Positions 1-7,701 of a DNA stretch of 64,000 nucleotides are shown piece by piece. Numbering within the stretch: the first letter of the stretch is position 1; each line of letters starts with the position of its first letter. Made by a program: the position numbers and the translations under genes. A model generated the notes under the pieces. That model saw only the letters and a list, made by a program, of their open reading frames with translations, searched no databases and had not been told where the DNA came from. Source of the DNA: an uncultured Eubacterium sp. (lineage in GTDB: Bacteria > Bacillota > Clostridia > Oscillospirales > Acutalibacteraceae); assembly GCF_934561735.1 (NCBI RefSeq), contig NZ_CAKTGT010000008.1, forward strand, positions 1-64,000, written 5' to 3'.

Positions 1-635
1 ACCTTTGTCAAACCGTTGTTTGGTTGACCCTTACCGCTTGCGTTGGTACCGGTGTATACCATGTCACCGATGTTCTTATTTGAATTGTATTCGTTTTCGG
101 CATTACTTACAATACTGAGAAGATATTGCAATTTAGGCAATGTTTCTGTGCAGTAATCCTGTACTTCAACAGGAATTTGATCATTATCAAAGTTATTCTC
201 ACAAAAAGTATAAAGAGTGTAAAAGTTGATATCACCTTTTTTAGCATTTAAGTCGTCAAGATACGAATAGTAGCTGTAGTACTTATCACTCCAGGCTGTA
301 ATACCCGTGATGTCGCTGTGGTTCATCAAAAATGTCTTTTTGTCTACATTATATTTAAATGACGAGCCTAAATATTCAATAACCATCGGGCTTAATCTAG
401 CGATAACATCTTTATACGTAGCATTTTTAGCTTCTTCAGGTGTCATTCCCAAACTTGAAATAAATTCGTTTGATAAATGAAGATAATCATTTGCCATTTC
501 TGTTGCAAGTTTAATTACATCTTCATTTTGAATCGAACTGCTTGAATCATCTTGTGCATCTGCCGATAAGCTCATACCAAAGCTAAAACTTATAAGCATC
601 ACAAATGACATTAATAAACTAATTACTTTTTTCAT
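1..635 (-). CDS. Unrecognised secreted protein, C-terminus outside window
   Basis: The first 211 codons of a minus-strand gene run off the left edge with no stop. The ATG at 633-635 follows a good ribosome site (CGGAGGA, 641-647). The N-terminus is a signal peptide: MKK, then a hydrophobic stretch rich in Leu, Val, Phe and Met, ending near SLSADAQ at about residue 27. The mature part begins Ser/Asp-rich and continues with helical segments holding many Asn, Tyr and Asp residues, without cysteines that suggest a metal site. The last readable residues are Gly/Asn/Ser-rich (YTGTNASGKGQPNNG). I do not recognise the family. Export is inferred from the leader; the function is unknown. Confidence 0.75.
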   Translation of the reverse strand, partial: MKKVISLLMSFVMLISFSFGMSLSADAQDDSSSSIQNEDVIKLATEMANDYLHLSNEFISSLGMTPEEAKNATYKDVIARLSPMVIEYLGSSFKYNVDKKTFLMNHSDITGITAWSDKYYSYYSYLDDLNAKKGDINFYTLYTFCENNFDNDQIPVEVQDYCTETLPKLQYLLSIVSNAENEYNSNKNIGDMVYTGTNASGKGQPNNGLTK

Positions 636-663
636 ATTGTTCCTCCGTAAAAAAATTTAAATA

Positions 664-692
664 ATTTTAACATATAATTATTATTTTTACAA
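664..692 (-). promoter_or_regulatory. Sigma-A type promoter for the secreted-protein gene
   Basis: Minus strand: -35 TTGTAA (687-692), 17-bp spacer, -10 TAAAAT (664-669), about 30 bp before the start codon. Confidence 0.55.
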
Positions 693-767
693 TATGTTAC
701 CGATGCGTTACCAAACCCAAGGCAATAGGTAACAGTCGTTTTTTAACGATTAAAATAAAAATTCATA

Positions 768-795
768 TTCAAACAATTCAATTTTATGTTATAAT
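768..795 (+). promoter_or_regulatory. Promoter for the Nudix gene
   Basis: -10 TATAAT at 790-795 and a weak -35 TTCAAA at 768-773 with a 16-bp spacer. The -10 lies 28 bp before the Nudix ATG. Transcription diverges from the secreted-protein gene. Confidence 0.55.
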
Positions 796-823
796 CTAAA
801 AAAATAAAAAAGAGAGCGATATT

Positions 824-1288
824 ATGAACGGTGAAAATACAAATTGGCAGCAGAGCGTTACGGGAGTGTTGATAAAAGACGGCAAAGTACTCCTTGGAAG
901 GCACACCTACGGTGCAGGCAAGGGACTTTTGATTGTACCGGGCGGATATGTAAACAACGGCGAAACTCCGCAGGACGCAGTTAAACGTGAATATCTTGAA
1001 GAAACGGGAATTTCCGTTGAACCGAAAGATTTAATCGCCGTTAGATTTAATATGAAAGATTGGTATGTTGCATTTTCACTTGAATACATCAACGGCACGG
1101 CACGAAGCGACAAAGACGAAAACAGCGAAGTTATATGGCTTGACATTAACAAAGCCATGCAAAGAGATGATGTTCCCGCACTTACAAAAGAACTGATTAA
1201 ATCGGCTGTCAACAGCAACAAACCGCTTACTAAATGCGAATTTGAAAGCAAAGAAAATCACGGAACATACAGCCTATACACAAAATAG
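824..1288 (+). CDS. Nudix hydrolase
   Basis: A 154-residue single-domain Nudix protein. The Nudix box is complete, with the pattern G-x5-E-x7-REYLEETG in the segment starting at GGYVNNGE and ending EETGI; the glutamates of REYLEET bind the divalent metal. Family members hydrolyse nucleoside diphosphates linked to another group, such as ADP-ribose, NADH, sugar nucleotides or damaged dNTPs. The substrate cannot be read from this sequence. The start at 824 is the first ATG after the -10 box, with a purine-rich but weak ribosome site. The gene is monocistronic; the following gene has its own promoter. It is most likely a house-cleaning enzyme of the ADP-ribose pyrophosphatase kind (inference). 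Confidence 0.88.
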   Translation: MNGENTNWQQSVTGVLIKDGKVLLGRHTYGAGKGLLIVPGGYVNNGETPQDAVKREYLEETGISVEPKDLIAVRFNMKDWYVAFSLEYINGTARSDKDENSEVIWLDINKAMQRDDVPALTKELIKSAVNSNKPLTKCEFESKENHGTYSLYTK

Positions 1289-1383
1289 AGCCTGCAAAAG
1301 CAGCATATGATTCATCTTACCGGCTCCGTTAAGTTCAAGAATTTTTGTTTTTACTTCACCGGCGAATCGGTCTTGCGTTGCAG

Positions 1384-1412
1384 TTGCCATAACAGGTAAA
1401 AAAGTGTATAAT
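1384..1412 (+). promoter_or_regulatory. Promoter for the GH20 gene
   Basis: -35 TTGCCA (1384-1389), 17-bp spacer, -10 TATAAT (1407-1412). Confidence 0.7.
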
Positions 1413-1456
1413 AATTTTTAACCGATTAACAATTTTAATTGAAAGGTACATACATA

Positions 1457-2968
1457 ATGCTGAAGATTATTCCTACACCGACATCTGTGGATATTGATAA
1501 GAATAATACGCTTAAAATCAAATCGCTGTCACTTGATGAGAGCAAAATCAACAAAGCCGTTCTTGATGATTTTTATGATTTTTTGAACAGGCTCGAAATT
1601 AAGGTCGGTGATAACTGCAAGGTTAAATTTATAGATGAGCCTTCGCTTTCAGACGAGGAATACAGGCTTGAAACAGACGAGGAAATCAAGATTTATTCAA
1701 GCAGTCTAAGCGGCAGAGTTTTTGCTTTGCAAACGCTCAAACAAATTTTATTTCAACAGGGCGAAAACATACCTTGTCTTGTAATTAAAGATAAGCCGAG
1801 ATGTAAAATCAGAGGTTTTATGCTTGATGTGGGAAGATATTTTTACACTGTTGATAAGGTTAAATCGTTCATAAGAAAAGCGTCATTGCATAAGCTTAAT
1901 TTTCTGCATTTTCATCTTACCGAGGATCAAGGTTGGAGAGTTGAAATTGACAAATATCCGCTGTTGACCAAAATCGGCTCTGTAAGAAAAAAGACTAATT
2001 TTAACCATACTCCGCACAGCGGATTTTACACCAAGGCAGAGCTTAAAAGCCTTGTAGATTATGCCCACAGTTTTTCAATCAGCGTTATGCCCGAATTTGA
2101 CATTCCGGGACACAGCAGAAGTGCCATGGCTTGCTATCCGTATCTCGGATGCTTTAACAGACAGTTACCGGTTGCGGACCATTGGGGAGTAAAACACGAT
2201 GTTTTGTGTGCAGGTAAAGATTCGACATACCGGTTCGTTGAGGATGTTATCGACGAGCTTTGTGAAATATTCCCCGACGAATATTTTCATATCGGAGGCG
2301 ACGAAGTTCCTAAGCATAGGTGGCATTTATGCCCTCATTGTCAGTCAAAAATTAAGGAACTTGGCTTAAAGGATGAAGAAGAACTTCAGTGCTACTTTAT
2401 GAACAGAATCAATGATTACTGCAAGAGTAAGGGCAAACAGGCATTTATGTGGAGCTGGGATTTGAAAGATGACAAGCTTCTTAACGAAGATTTGGGCTTT
2501 ACAAAATGTGGGGATATTTCCACAGGCGACAGACCGTTTATTGATACAAGTACAACTGCGTATTATATCGATTTGCCGTATGGCTATATCAGCCTAAAAG
2601 ATACGGCAAATCATAAGCTTTATGACGGAAATTGCTTAGGAGCGGAAGCAACGCTTTGGACAGAATATGTTCCTAATATGAAAAAAGCAGACAAAATGAC
2701 CTATCCTCGTCTCGGTGCATTGGCAGAGACCGTGTGGCACGGTGATACCGATTATAACAGCTTTAAGAGTATGCTGGATTATTACTATTCCTATCTTGAT
2801 AAAAACGACATTGGCTACTCAGAACCTCAAATCGCAAATCCAAACAAGCTCAGAGGTTTTTTCCAAAACCTTTGGTTTGAAAGACGCCAGCTTACTTGGG
2901 AGGGCTTAACCAACATCTTTGACGACAAAAAAGTTGAACGCCTCGCAAAAAAGCATACTTCAATATAG
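1457..2968 (+). CDS. Beta-N-acetylhexosaminidase, glycoside hydrolase family 20
   Basis: A 503-residue GH20 enzyme that removes terminal beta-linked GlcNAc or GalNAc from glycans by substrate-assisted catalysis. An N-terminal GH20b-like alpha/beta domain (about residues 1-115) precedes the TIM barrel, which opens with the strand GFMLDVGRYF. The barrel motif HLTEDQGWRVEI is present, and the catalytic Asp-Glu pair is D282-E283 in HIGGDEVP. No signal peptide is seen, so the enzyme is probably cytosolic and acts on imported host-mucin or peptidoglycan-derived oligosaccharides. The ATG at 1457 is preferred to an in-frame TTG at 1439 because GAAAGG (1441-1446) sits ten bases before the ATG. The C-terminal 60 residues lie outside the catalytic core. 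Confidence 0.93.
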   Translation: MLKIIPTPTSVDIDKNNTLKIKSLSLDESKINKAVLDDFYDFLNRLEIKVGDNCKVKFIDEPSLSDEEYRLETDEEIKIYSSSLSGRVFALQTLKQILFQQGENIPCLVIKDKPRCKIRGFMLDVGRYFYTVDKVKSFIRKASLHKLNFLHFHLTEDQGWRVEIDKYPLLTKIGSVRKKTNFNHTPHSGFYTKAELKSLVDYAHSFSISVMPEFDIPGHSRSAMACYPYLGCFNRQLPVADHWGVKHDVLCAGKDSTYRFVEDVIDELCEIFPDEYFHIGGDEVPKHRWHLCPHCQSKIKELGLKDEEELQCYFMNRINDYCKSKGKQAFMWSWDLKDDKLLNEDLGFTKCGDISTGDRPFIDTSTTAYYIDLPYGYISLKDTANHKLYDGNCLGAEATLWTEYVPNMKKADKMTYPRLGALAETVWHGDTDYNSFKSMLDYYYSYLDKNDIGYSEPQIANPNKLRGFFQNLWFERRQLTWEGLTNIFDDKKVERLAKKHTSI

Positions 2969-3061
2969 CAAGATTTCTAAATCATTAAGCACATTTTCTT
3001 AATTACTTTATTTAATTTTGGATATAATCAAACTGCATCATATTAGGAAATTTAGCTAAAG

Positions 3062-3120
3062 GAGTGAGATTTTTTTTGCACATTGAGTCTTGAAATTCAT
3101 TTCAGAAAAAGAAAAAAACT
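3062..3120. repeat. Left copy of imperfect direct repeat flanking the S51 island
   Basis: About 59 bp starting GAGTGAGATTTT and ending AGAAAAAGAAAAAAACT. It matches 4146-4204, next to tRNA-Thr, at roughly 50 of 59 positions. The left copy holds only the right arm of a terminator hairpin that is complete in the right copy. Confidence 0.75.
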
Positions 3121-3175
3121 TATGCTGTATTTCTTACATTACAGAACTGACTGTTTGATTCTTTAAATAGGATTA

Positions 3176-3204
3176 TAGAAAAATATGTTTAAATATAGTA
3201 TAAT
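3176..3204 (+). promoter_or_regulatory. Probable promoter for the small ORF and S51 peptidase
   Basis: -10 TATAAT (3199-3204) and a weak -35 TAGAAA (3176-3181) with a 17-bp spacer. Confidence 0.45.
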
Positions 3205-3245
3205 TTTATTGATTGACAAGTTTGTAAATTAAGAAGGTTGTTTAA

Positions 3246-3359
3246 ATGAATAAAAAAGCTGAAACTGATTTAGAACAAAAAGAGTTAGTTTTAGCAAAGA
3301 ACGTATATCAAAACAACTTTAAAAACAAGAGAAATGTGTATGGAGATGAGATAGAATGA
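3246..3359 (+). CDS. Small charged protein, 37 aa, coupled to the S51 peptidase
   Basis: ATG at 3246 after AGAAGG gives a 37-residue, Lys/Glu/Asn-rich product (MNKKAETDLEQKELVLAKNV...). Its TGA overlaps the ATG of the next gene (ATGA at 3356-3359), the usual arrangement for translational coupling. No family is recognised. It may be a real small protein, a leader peptide for translation of the peptidase, or a remnant of a longer gene. Codon use is AT-rich, like the peptidase and unlike genes outside the repeats. Confidence 0.45.
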   Translation: MNKKAETDLEQKELVLAKNVYQNNFKNKRNVYGDEIE

Positions 3360-4093
3360 GAATATTTTTATGCGGTGGAGGTTGTGGACAACAAACAGTT
3401 GATGCAAATAAGAAATTAAATGAAATTATAGATCATAATAAACCTATATTATATATTCCGCTTGCTATGCCAAGTGAAAGCTATCCAAGCTGTTATGAAT
3501 GGATTAAAGATGAATTAAAAGAAATTGACGTTCCAAATATAGATATGGTTGTTTCAGGTACCGATTTATTTAATAAAAATTTAGAAAATTATTCTGCATT
3601 ATTTATTGGTGGCGGAAACACATTTAAATTACTAAAAGATTTAAAAGATAGTGGCTCATTTGAAAAAATAAAAGTTTTTATTGAGAATAATGGAGTTGTT
3701 TTTGGAGGTAGTGCAGGTGCTATAATTTTAGGACAATGTATCGACACATGTAAATATGCAGACGAAAATGAAGTTGACCTTAAAGATTTAATGGGTCTTG
3801 ATGTAGTAAGCCATTTTTCATTTCTTTGTCATTTTACCAATCAAGATAAAGAAAAGACTGAATTAAATAAAAACTATCTGTTAGAATTATCAAAAAAAGA
3901 AAAAATAATAGCTCTACCTGAAGAAGATACTATTTATTATGAGAATGGTAAATTTGAAATTATCGGAAATAGACCATTTTATATTTTTGAAGAGGGTTGT
4001 ATGCATGTAACGGATTCCATGCAAGAAAATGTTGCAAACACAATGGGTAATTTACTCGGCGGAAATGCGGCAAATTTCATAAATGGTCAATAG
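3356..4093 (+). CDS. Peptidase S51 / type 1 glutamine amidotransferase-like protein
   Basis: A 245-residue protein of the dipeptidase E (PepE) clan. The nucleophile elbow is FGGSAGA with Ser119; the preceding ALFIGGGNTFKLLK is the conserved GGGNT segment of the family, and a downstream HF pair (LCHFTNQD) is consistent with the catalytic His region. Relatives cleave Asp-Xaa dipeptides or are uncharacterised, so the substrate is uncertain. The last 25 residues are Asn/Gly-rich. Codons are strikingly AT-rich (many TTA, ATA and AAA) compared with flanking genes. The gene lies between two copies of a 59-bp repeat next to a tRNA, which suggests recent acquisition (inference). Confidence 0.82.
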   Translation: MRIFLCGGGCGQQTVDANKKLNEIIDHNKPILYIPLAMPSESYPSCYEWIKDELKEIDVPNIDMVVSGTDLFNKNLENYSALFIGGGNTFKLLKDLKDSGSFEKIKVFIENNGVVFGGSAGAIILGQCIDTCKYADENEVDLKDLMGLDVVSHFSFLCHFTNQDKEKTELNKNYLLELSKKEKIIALPEEDTIYYENGKFEIIGNRPFYIFEEGCMHVTDSMQENVANTMGNLLGGNAANFINGQ

Positions 4094-4125
4094 ATGGTCT
4101 TGAGCGAAAAATCGAATAAACGAAC

Positions 4126-4159
4126 AAAATCTCACTCCGTAAAAAGAGTGAGATTTTTT
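4126..4159 (+). terminator. Terminator after the S51 peptidase
   Basis: Stem AAATCTCACTC / GAGTGAGATTT around CGTAAAAA, followed by a T-run (4154-4159). The right arm begins the right-hand direct repeat. Confidence 0.75.
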
Positions 4160-4204
4160 GTTGCGTATTGAATTTTGAAATGCATTTCTGAAAAAGAAAA
4201 AAAC
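4146..4204. repeat. Right copy of imperfect direct repeat
   Basis: Partner of 3062-3120. It spans from the right arm of the peptidase terminator to the U-tract of the tRNA-Thr terminator. Confidence 0.75.
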
Positions 4205-4233
4205 CTGCGAAAACGCCGTGTTTACGCAGGTTT
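4191..4233 (-). terminator. Terminator of tRNA-Thr
   Basis: Minus-strand stem AAACCTGCG / CGCAGGTTT immediately after the tRNA, followed by a U-rich tail (A-rich 4191-4203 on the plus strand). Confidence 0.8.
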
Positions 4234-4309
4234 TGGAGCTGATAGTCGGACTCGAACCGACGGCCTGCTCATTACGAATGAGCTGCTCTACCAACTGAGC
4301 CATATCAGC
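4234..4309 (-). tRNA. tRNA-Thr (anticodon CGU)
   Basis: A 76-nt cloverleaf. The acceptor stem is GCTGATA / TATCAGC, with discriminator U and encoded CCA. The D-arm contains GGCTCAGTTGGTAGAGC. The anticodon arm GCTCA-TTCGTAA-TGAGC gives anticodon CGU, which reads ACG (Thr). The T-arm contains GGTTCGAGTCC. Confidence 0.95.
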
Positions 4310-4315
4310 ATGTCG

Positions 4316-4335
4316 GGTGTATCGGATGATACACC
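4316..4335 (-). other. Leader hairpin just 5' of tRNA-Thr
   Basis: A perfect 8-bp stem (GGTGTATC / GATACACC, loop GGAT) lies between the tRNA promoter and the tRNA 5' end, so it is in the precursor leader. It may aid processing (inference). Confidence 0.5.
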
Positions 4336-4365
4336 TTATTTAATTTTTGCGATTGCAACGGAAAT

Positions 4366-4394
4366 ATTATAACACATAGGTTTTTACTTTTCAA
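4366..4394 (-). promoter_or_regulatory. Promoter of tRNA-Thr
   Basis: -35 TTGAAA (4389-4394), 17-bp spacer, -10 TATAAT (4366-4371). The -35 overlaps the last codons of pncC. Confidence 0.7.
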
Positions 4395-4857
4395 GCAAAT
4401 CATTTAAAGTATTGAAAACAAATTCAACCGACTTGGCTCTAACAACATTTCTGCCAAGATTGCCAAACTGCATTGTATAAGTTTTTACTTCTCCGTTTAC
4501 ATAAAATCCAAAGCAAACCATACCGACCGGCTTTTTGGCAGTGCCTCCTGTTGGACCGGCAACACCTGTGACGCCTACTCCGACCTCGCTGTGTGATTTT
4601 TCGGCAACGCCTTTGCACATCTCCCATGCCACTTCTTCGCTTACTACACCGTAAGCGTCAATAGTTTCGGAGTTTACATTTATAAGTTCAACCTTTGCTT
4701 CGTTTGCATAGGTCGCAAACGACATATCAAGCACCTTTGAAGCATTTGAAACATTAACAAGCGTGCCGCAACAAAGACCTCCTGTGCACGATTCTGCAAA
4801 AGAAACATGGAAGCCTCTGTCAATTAATTTGTTTACAACCTGTTCTTCAATAGTCAT
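4384..4857 (-). CDS. pncC: Nicotinamide-nucleotide amidohydrolase (CinA C-terminal family)
   Basis: A 157-residue stand-alone CinA C-terminal domain. PncC deamidates nicotinamide mononucleotide to nicotinate mononucleotide in pyridine-nucleotide salvage. Conserved family segments are visible: AESCTGGL near the N-terminus (catalytic Ser in SCTGG), TYANEAK, YGVVSEEVA and GVTGVAGPTGGT. The usual N-terminal MoaB-like domain of full-length CinA is absent. The ATG at 4857 lies one base after the folD stop; an upstream in-frame GTG at 4869 would overlap folD and has no better ribosome site. It is co-transcribed with folD and lgt, and its 3' end carries the tRNA-Thr promoter. Confidence 0.9.
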   Translation of the reverse strand: MTIEEQVVNKLIDRGFHVSFAESCTGGLCCGTLVNVSNASKVLDMSFATYANEAKVELINVNSETIDAYGVVSEEVAWEMCKGVAEKSHSEVGVGVTGVAGPTGGTAKKPVGMVCFGFYVNGEVKTYTMQFGNLGRNVVRAKSVEFVFNTLNDLLEK

Positions 4858-4858
4858 A

Positions 4859-5710
4859 TTACTCAACACCGTTTTGGATTTTTGCCGCTGTCAATGTGTT
4901 TTTCATAAGCATTGCGATAGTCATCGGACCAACACCGCCCGGAACCGGAGTGATGAAACTGCACTTATCCTTTACATCCTCAAAATCCACATCACCGCAA
5001 AGCTTGCCGTTTTCATCTCTGTTCATACCGACATCAATAACAACTGCGCCGTCCTTGACCATATCTGCCTTGACAAATTTTGCCTTGCCGATAGCGGCAA
5101 CAAGAATATCGGCTTCTTTGGTAATATCAGTCAAATTTTGAGTTCTTGAATGAGTGATTTCCACTGTTGCATTTTCGTGAAGAAGAAGCATAGCCATAGG
5201 CTTGCCCACGATATTTGAACGGCCCATAACAACAGCCTTTTTGCCCGAAACATCAACGCCTGTTGAATGGATAAGCTCCATTACACCGGCAGGAGTGCAA
5301 GGCAAATAATTATAATCGCCAATCATAATCGCACCGACATTTACAGGGTGGAACGCATCAACATCCTTAAGCGGGTCAATACGATTGATAACCTCTTTGT
5401 CATCAAGATGTGACGGCAGAGGAAGTTGGCAAAGAATACCGTTAATTTTGTCATCTTTATTAAGCTTGTCTATAAGTTCATTAAGTTCTTCCTGAGTTGT
5501 TTCGGCAGGGAGAGCATACTTAACGCTGTAAAATCCGCAAGCCTCACACGCAACCTCTTTGTTGTGAACATACACCTGAGATGCCGGATCGTCACCGACA
5601 ATAATTACTGCAAGACCCGGTGTGACACCTTTTGCTTTGAGCTGTTCGCACTCTGCCTTAACATCCTCTTTTACTTTTTTTGACACTGCTTTTCCGTCAA
5701 TAATATTCAT
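4859..5710 (-). CDS. folD: Bifunctional methylene-THF dehydrogenase / methenyl-THF cyclohydrolase
   Basis: A 283-residue, full-length FolD, which interconverts 5,10-methylene-THF, methenyl-THF and 10-formyl-THF with NADP in cytosolic one-carbon metabolism. Visible signatures are the YVHNKEVAC segment with the catalytic Lys, GILCQLPLP, KDVDAFHPVN, LPCTPAGVMEL, the Rossmann motif GRSNIVGKPMA and the C-terminal signature TPVPGGVGPMTIAML. The start codon overlaps the lgt stop by four bases (ATGA), and pncC begins one base after its own stop, so the three genes form a tight operon. Purine and fMet synthesis are the likely main uses of its product. Confidence 0.96.
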   Translation of the reverse strand: MNIIDGKAVSKKVKEDVKAECEQLKAKGVTPGLAVIIVGDDPASQVYVHNKEVACEACGFYSVKYALPAETTQEELNELIDKLNKDDKINGILCQLPLPSHLDDKEVINRIDPLKDVDAFHPVNVGAIMIGDYNYLPCTPAGVMELIHSTGVDVSGKKAVVMGRSNIVGKPMAMLLLHENATVEITHSRTQNLTDITKEADILVAAIGKAKFVKADMVKDGAVVIDVGMNRDENGKLCGDVDFEDVKDKCSFITPVPGGVGPMTIAMLMKNTLTAAKIQNGVE

Positions 5711-6720
5711 TGTTTATTCCTCTTATCTTTCTTTTCCTGCTTTTTAAGAGCCTTTTGTCTTTTTTTCTCCTCAAGTTCAGCCTTTTGCTCTGCCTTTGCT
5801 TTTTTGTTTGCTTCTTCTAAAGCATCCAAATCATCAAGTTGAAGTGCCTTTGGCAATTTGCCTTTTTTGTATTTTGTCATAAAATAAATGAAAAATACAA
5901 GAGCAACAACCACAATAATTGCCGACAAAAGCTGTGAAACACGGATAGTTGTTGAGCCGATATAAAGGGAATCGGTTCTCATACCTTCAACAACCATACG
6001 CTCGGCACCGTAAAGCACGCCGTAGAGCATAAAGATTTCGCCCTTAAACTTTCTGAAATAAGTTACAACAATATGAAGTACAAGGAAACTGAGCAGGCAC
6101 CATACACTTTCGTACAAAAATGTAGGATGAACAGCTGTGTTAGGGTCAACGGTTATCCCCTTTTGTGCAAGCAAAGCCGCCGAACTTTCCAAAGTATCAT
6201 GAATTTTAGGCGACCACATTCTGAAAAGTGCTGTATCGGTGTTTGTGCCGAACGCCTCCTGATTAAAGAAGTTACCCCATCTGCCGATACCTTGTCCGAT
6301 CAAAAGACCGAGCGAACCCAAATCAAGAAGGTTAAGAAAATTAATTTTGCCGATTTTACAGCCTATTGCCGCACCGATAAGAGCACCGATAATACCGCCG
6401 TAAATCGCAATACCGCCGTTCCATATAGCCGGAATTTCGTTGAGGTGTTGCGAATAATAATCCCATTCAAAGGCGACATAATAAAGCCGTGCACAAACTA
6501 TACCGAAAAGTGTGCCCCAAATGAGTACATCAGTCATTCCGTCAAGGCTCATCTTCCATTTATACGCCTTACGACCGCCGTACAAAACAGCAAGTGCAAA
6601 ACCGAAAGCAATAATTATTCCGTACCAATGAATGTCGTAGCCAAACACGCTGAAGGCTACCGACGGCAGATTAAAATCTATACCCAAACCGTCAAAATAT
6701 ACATGTGTGATATTAGACAT
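5707..6720 (-). CDS. lgt: Prolipoprotein diacylglyceryl transferase
   Basis: A 337-residue integral membrane enzyme that transfers diacylglycerol from phosphatidylglycerol to the lipobox Cys of prolipoproteins. Several membrane helices are visible; the Lgt signature GRWGNFFNQEAFG is present, as is the conserved HPTFLYE segment. The N-terminal helix contains HWYGIIIAFGFA. The last 45 residues are a strongly charged Lys/Glu/Ala tail (KKAKAEQKAELEEKK...), longer than in most Lgt proteins and probably cytosolic. The window encodes at least one lipoprotein substrate (45002-45298). It is preceded by a good ribosome site (GGGAGGAATTAG) and probably starts the lgt-folD-pncC operon. Confidence 0.96.
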   Translation of the reverse strand: MSNITHVYFDGLGIDFNLPSVAFSVFGYDIHWYGIIIAFGFALAVLYGGRKAYKWKMSLDGMTDVLIWGTLFGIVCARLYYVAFEWDYYSQHLNEIPAIWNGGIAIYGGIIGALIGAAIGCKIGKINFLNLLDLGSLGLLIGQGIGRWGNFFNQEAFGTNTDTALFRMWSPKIHDTLESSAALLAQKGITVDPNTAVHPTFLYESVWCLLSFLVLHIVVTYFRKFKGEIFMLYGVLYGAERMVVEGMRTDSLYIGSTTIRVSQLLSAIIVVVALVFFIYFMTKYKKGKLPKALQLDDLDALEEANKKAKAEQKAELEEKKRQKALKKQEKKDKRNKQ

Positions 6721-6783
6721 CTAATTCCTCCCAAATAAATCTAATGTATAATATAACACATATTATATCAAAATTCCATACTA

Positions 6784-7086
6784 TCAAAGCAAAATATACA
6801 GAAGTGCCAAAATTAATTTGCTGTCTGCTCCCTCTTTTGACAAAATTAAAATAAGTGCAAGAATAAGACCCTGCGAGCCGTCATTGCCCGACGACGAAAA
6901 AAGAGAGCCTGTTAAATCCGACAAAAAGGACAGCGGAGAATCATTTTTATTATCGCTTTTTGCACTCGAACTTTGAAATGTTTTGTCCTCGTTTTGCGGA
7001 GCATCTATGTAATTATTTGCTTTTTTACGCATTTCTTCAACACGGCGTTTTGCATCATTTATGTCATTTGAATTAAATTCGCTCAT
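6784..7086 (-). CDS. Unrecognised 100-aa protein with hydrophobic C-terminus
   Basis: Third gene of a three-gene minus-strand set; its ATG directly abuts the preceding stop. The N-terminal half is charged and helical (DINDAKRRVEEMRKKANN), the middle is a Ser/Asn/Asp-rich linker, and the last 30 residues are nearly all Leu, Ile and Ala (GLILALILILS... LILALLYILL), possibly one or two short membrane-associated helices. I recognise no family. The tight spacing with the next two genes suggests a shared function. Confidence 0.7.
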   Translation of the reverse strand: MSEFNSNDINDAKRRVEEMRKKANNYIDAPQNEDKTFQSSSAKSDNKNDSPLSFLSDLTGSLFSSSGNDGSQGLILALILILSKEGADSKLILALLYILL

Positions 7087-7437
7087 TTAAAACAATTCCT
7101 TTATGTACGGAAGAATATCAAACAATTTCAAAATACGGATTGCTTTATCGGCTTTCGCTCTTGACTCTTCGGAAAGATGCGGCTTTAAAGCCAGAATAAG
7201 ATCTGCATCCTTTGATGAAGTGTTGTTCATCTTATCAATTATCGTTTTTGCCTTGAGCATCATATTAAGGTCGCTTTGAGAAAGATTAAGTCCGTTTGGA
7301 AGTACAGATTTTTTATCACTTTCTGCTGATTTTTGTTCATTGGCATTGCCATCGCCTAATATAGACGAGGCAACACCCTTGAGCATTTCTATATCATCAT
7401 CCGAAAGAGATGATATAATATCGTTTATGTTATCCAT
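7087..7437 (-). CDS. Unrecognised 116-aa helical protein
   Basis: Middle gene of the trio. The N-terminal helix is acidic (MDNINDIISSLSDDDIEMLKGV), a polar linker follows, and the C-terminal half (about residues 50-116) is a conserved-looking helical module containing LMLKAKTI-like and DLILALKPHLSEESRAKADKAIRILKL-like segments, ending DILPYIKELF. There is no signal peptide and no membrane segment. This kind of module (Leu-rich helices around a KPHL core) occurs in small clostridial proteins of unknown role, from memory and unchecked. It is translated immediately upstream of the hydrophobic protein at 6784-7086. Confidence 0.7.
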   Translation of the reverse strand: MDNINDIISSLSDDDIEMLKGVASSILGDGNANEQKSAESDKKSVLPNGLNLSQSDLNMMLKAKTIIDKMNNTSSKDADLILALKPHLSEESRAKADKAIRILKLFDILPYIKELF

Positions 7438-7445
7438 TTTTCTAC

Positions 7446-7637
7446 CTATTTTTTCATAAATTTTTGCATAAGTGCTTTTGCTTCCGGAGTGTTAAGCAGC
7501 TTTTCGGTTGCGGATTTATCTGACAAAACCTGCTTGATTTTTTTGGTTGCATCGGGCGGAAGATTTTTATTGATATACGAATCTAATTTTCCGCTCTCGG
7601 CGGCTTTTTTTAATTCGTCAACATTGATATTTTTCAT
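7446..7637 (-). CDS. Unrecognised 63-aa basic helical protein
   Basis: First gene of the trio. The ATG at 7637 is chosen because GAAAGGA lies eleven bases upstream; an in-frame ATG four codons earlier would overlap that ribosome site. The product is short, Lys/Ala-rich and predicted all-helical (VDELKKAAESGKLDSYI... ATEKLLNTPEAKALMQKFMKK). It resembles the other two in composition but has no membrane segment. Transcription diverges from the phosphoesterase gene at 7702, so the 64 bp between them hold both promoters. Confidence 0.65.
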   Translation of the reverse strand: MKNINVDELKKAAESGKLDSYINKNLPPDATKKIKQVLSDKSATEKLLNTPEAKALMQKFMKK

Positions 7638-7701
7638 TGAAACACGCATCCTTTCATAGTATAATCTAATTAAAGATATGATAATTTAAGGTGGGATATG
7701 A

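Noticed and set aside
4052..4372. Short ORFs across the tRNA-Thr region on both strands
   Set aside because: They read through the tRNA and its terminator and have no ribosome sites.
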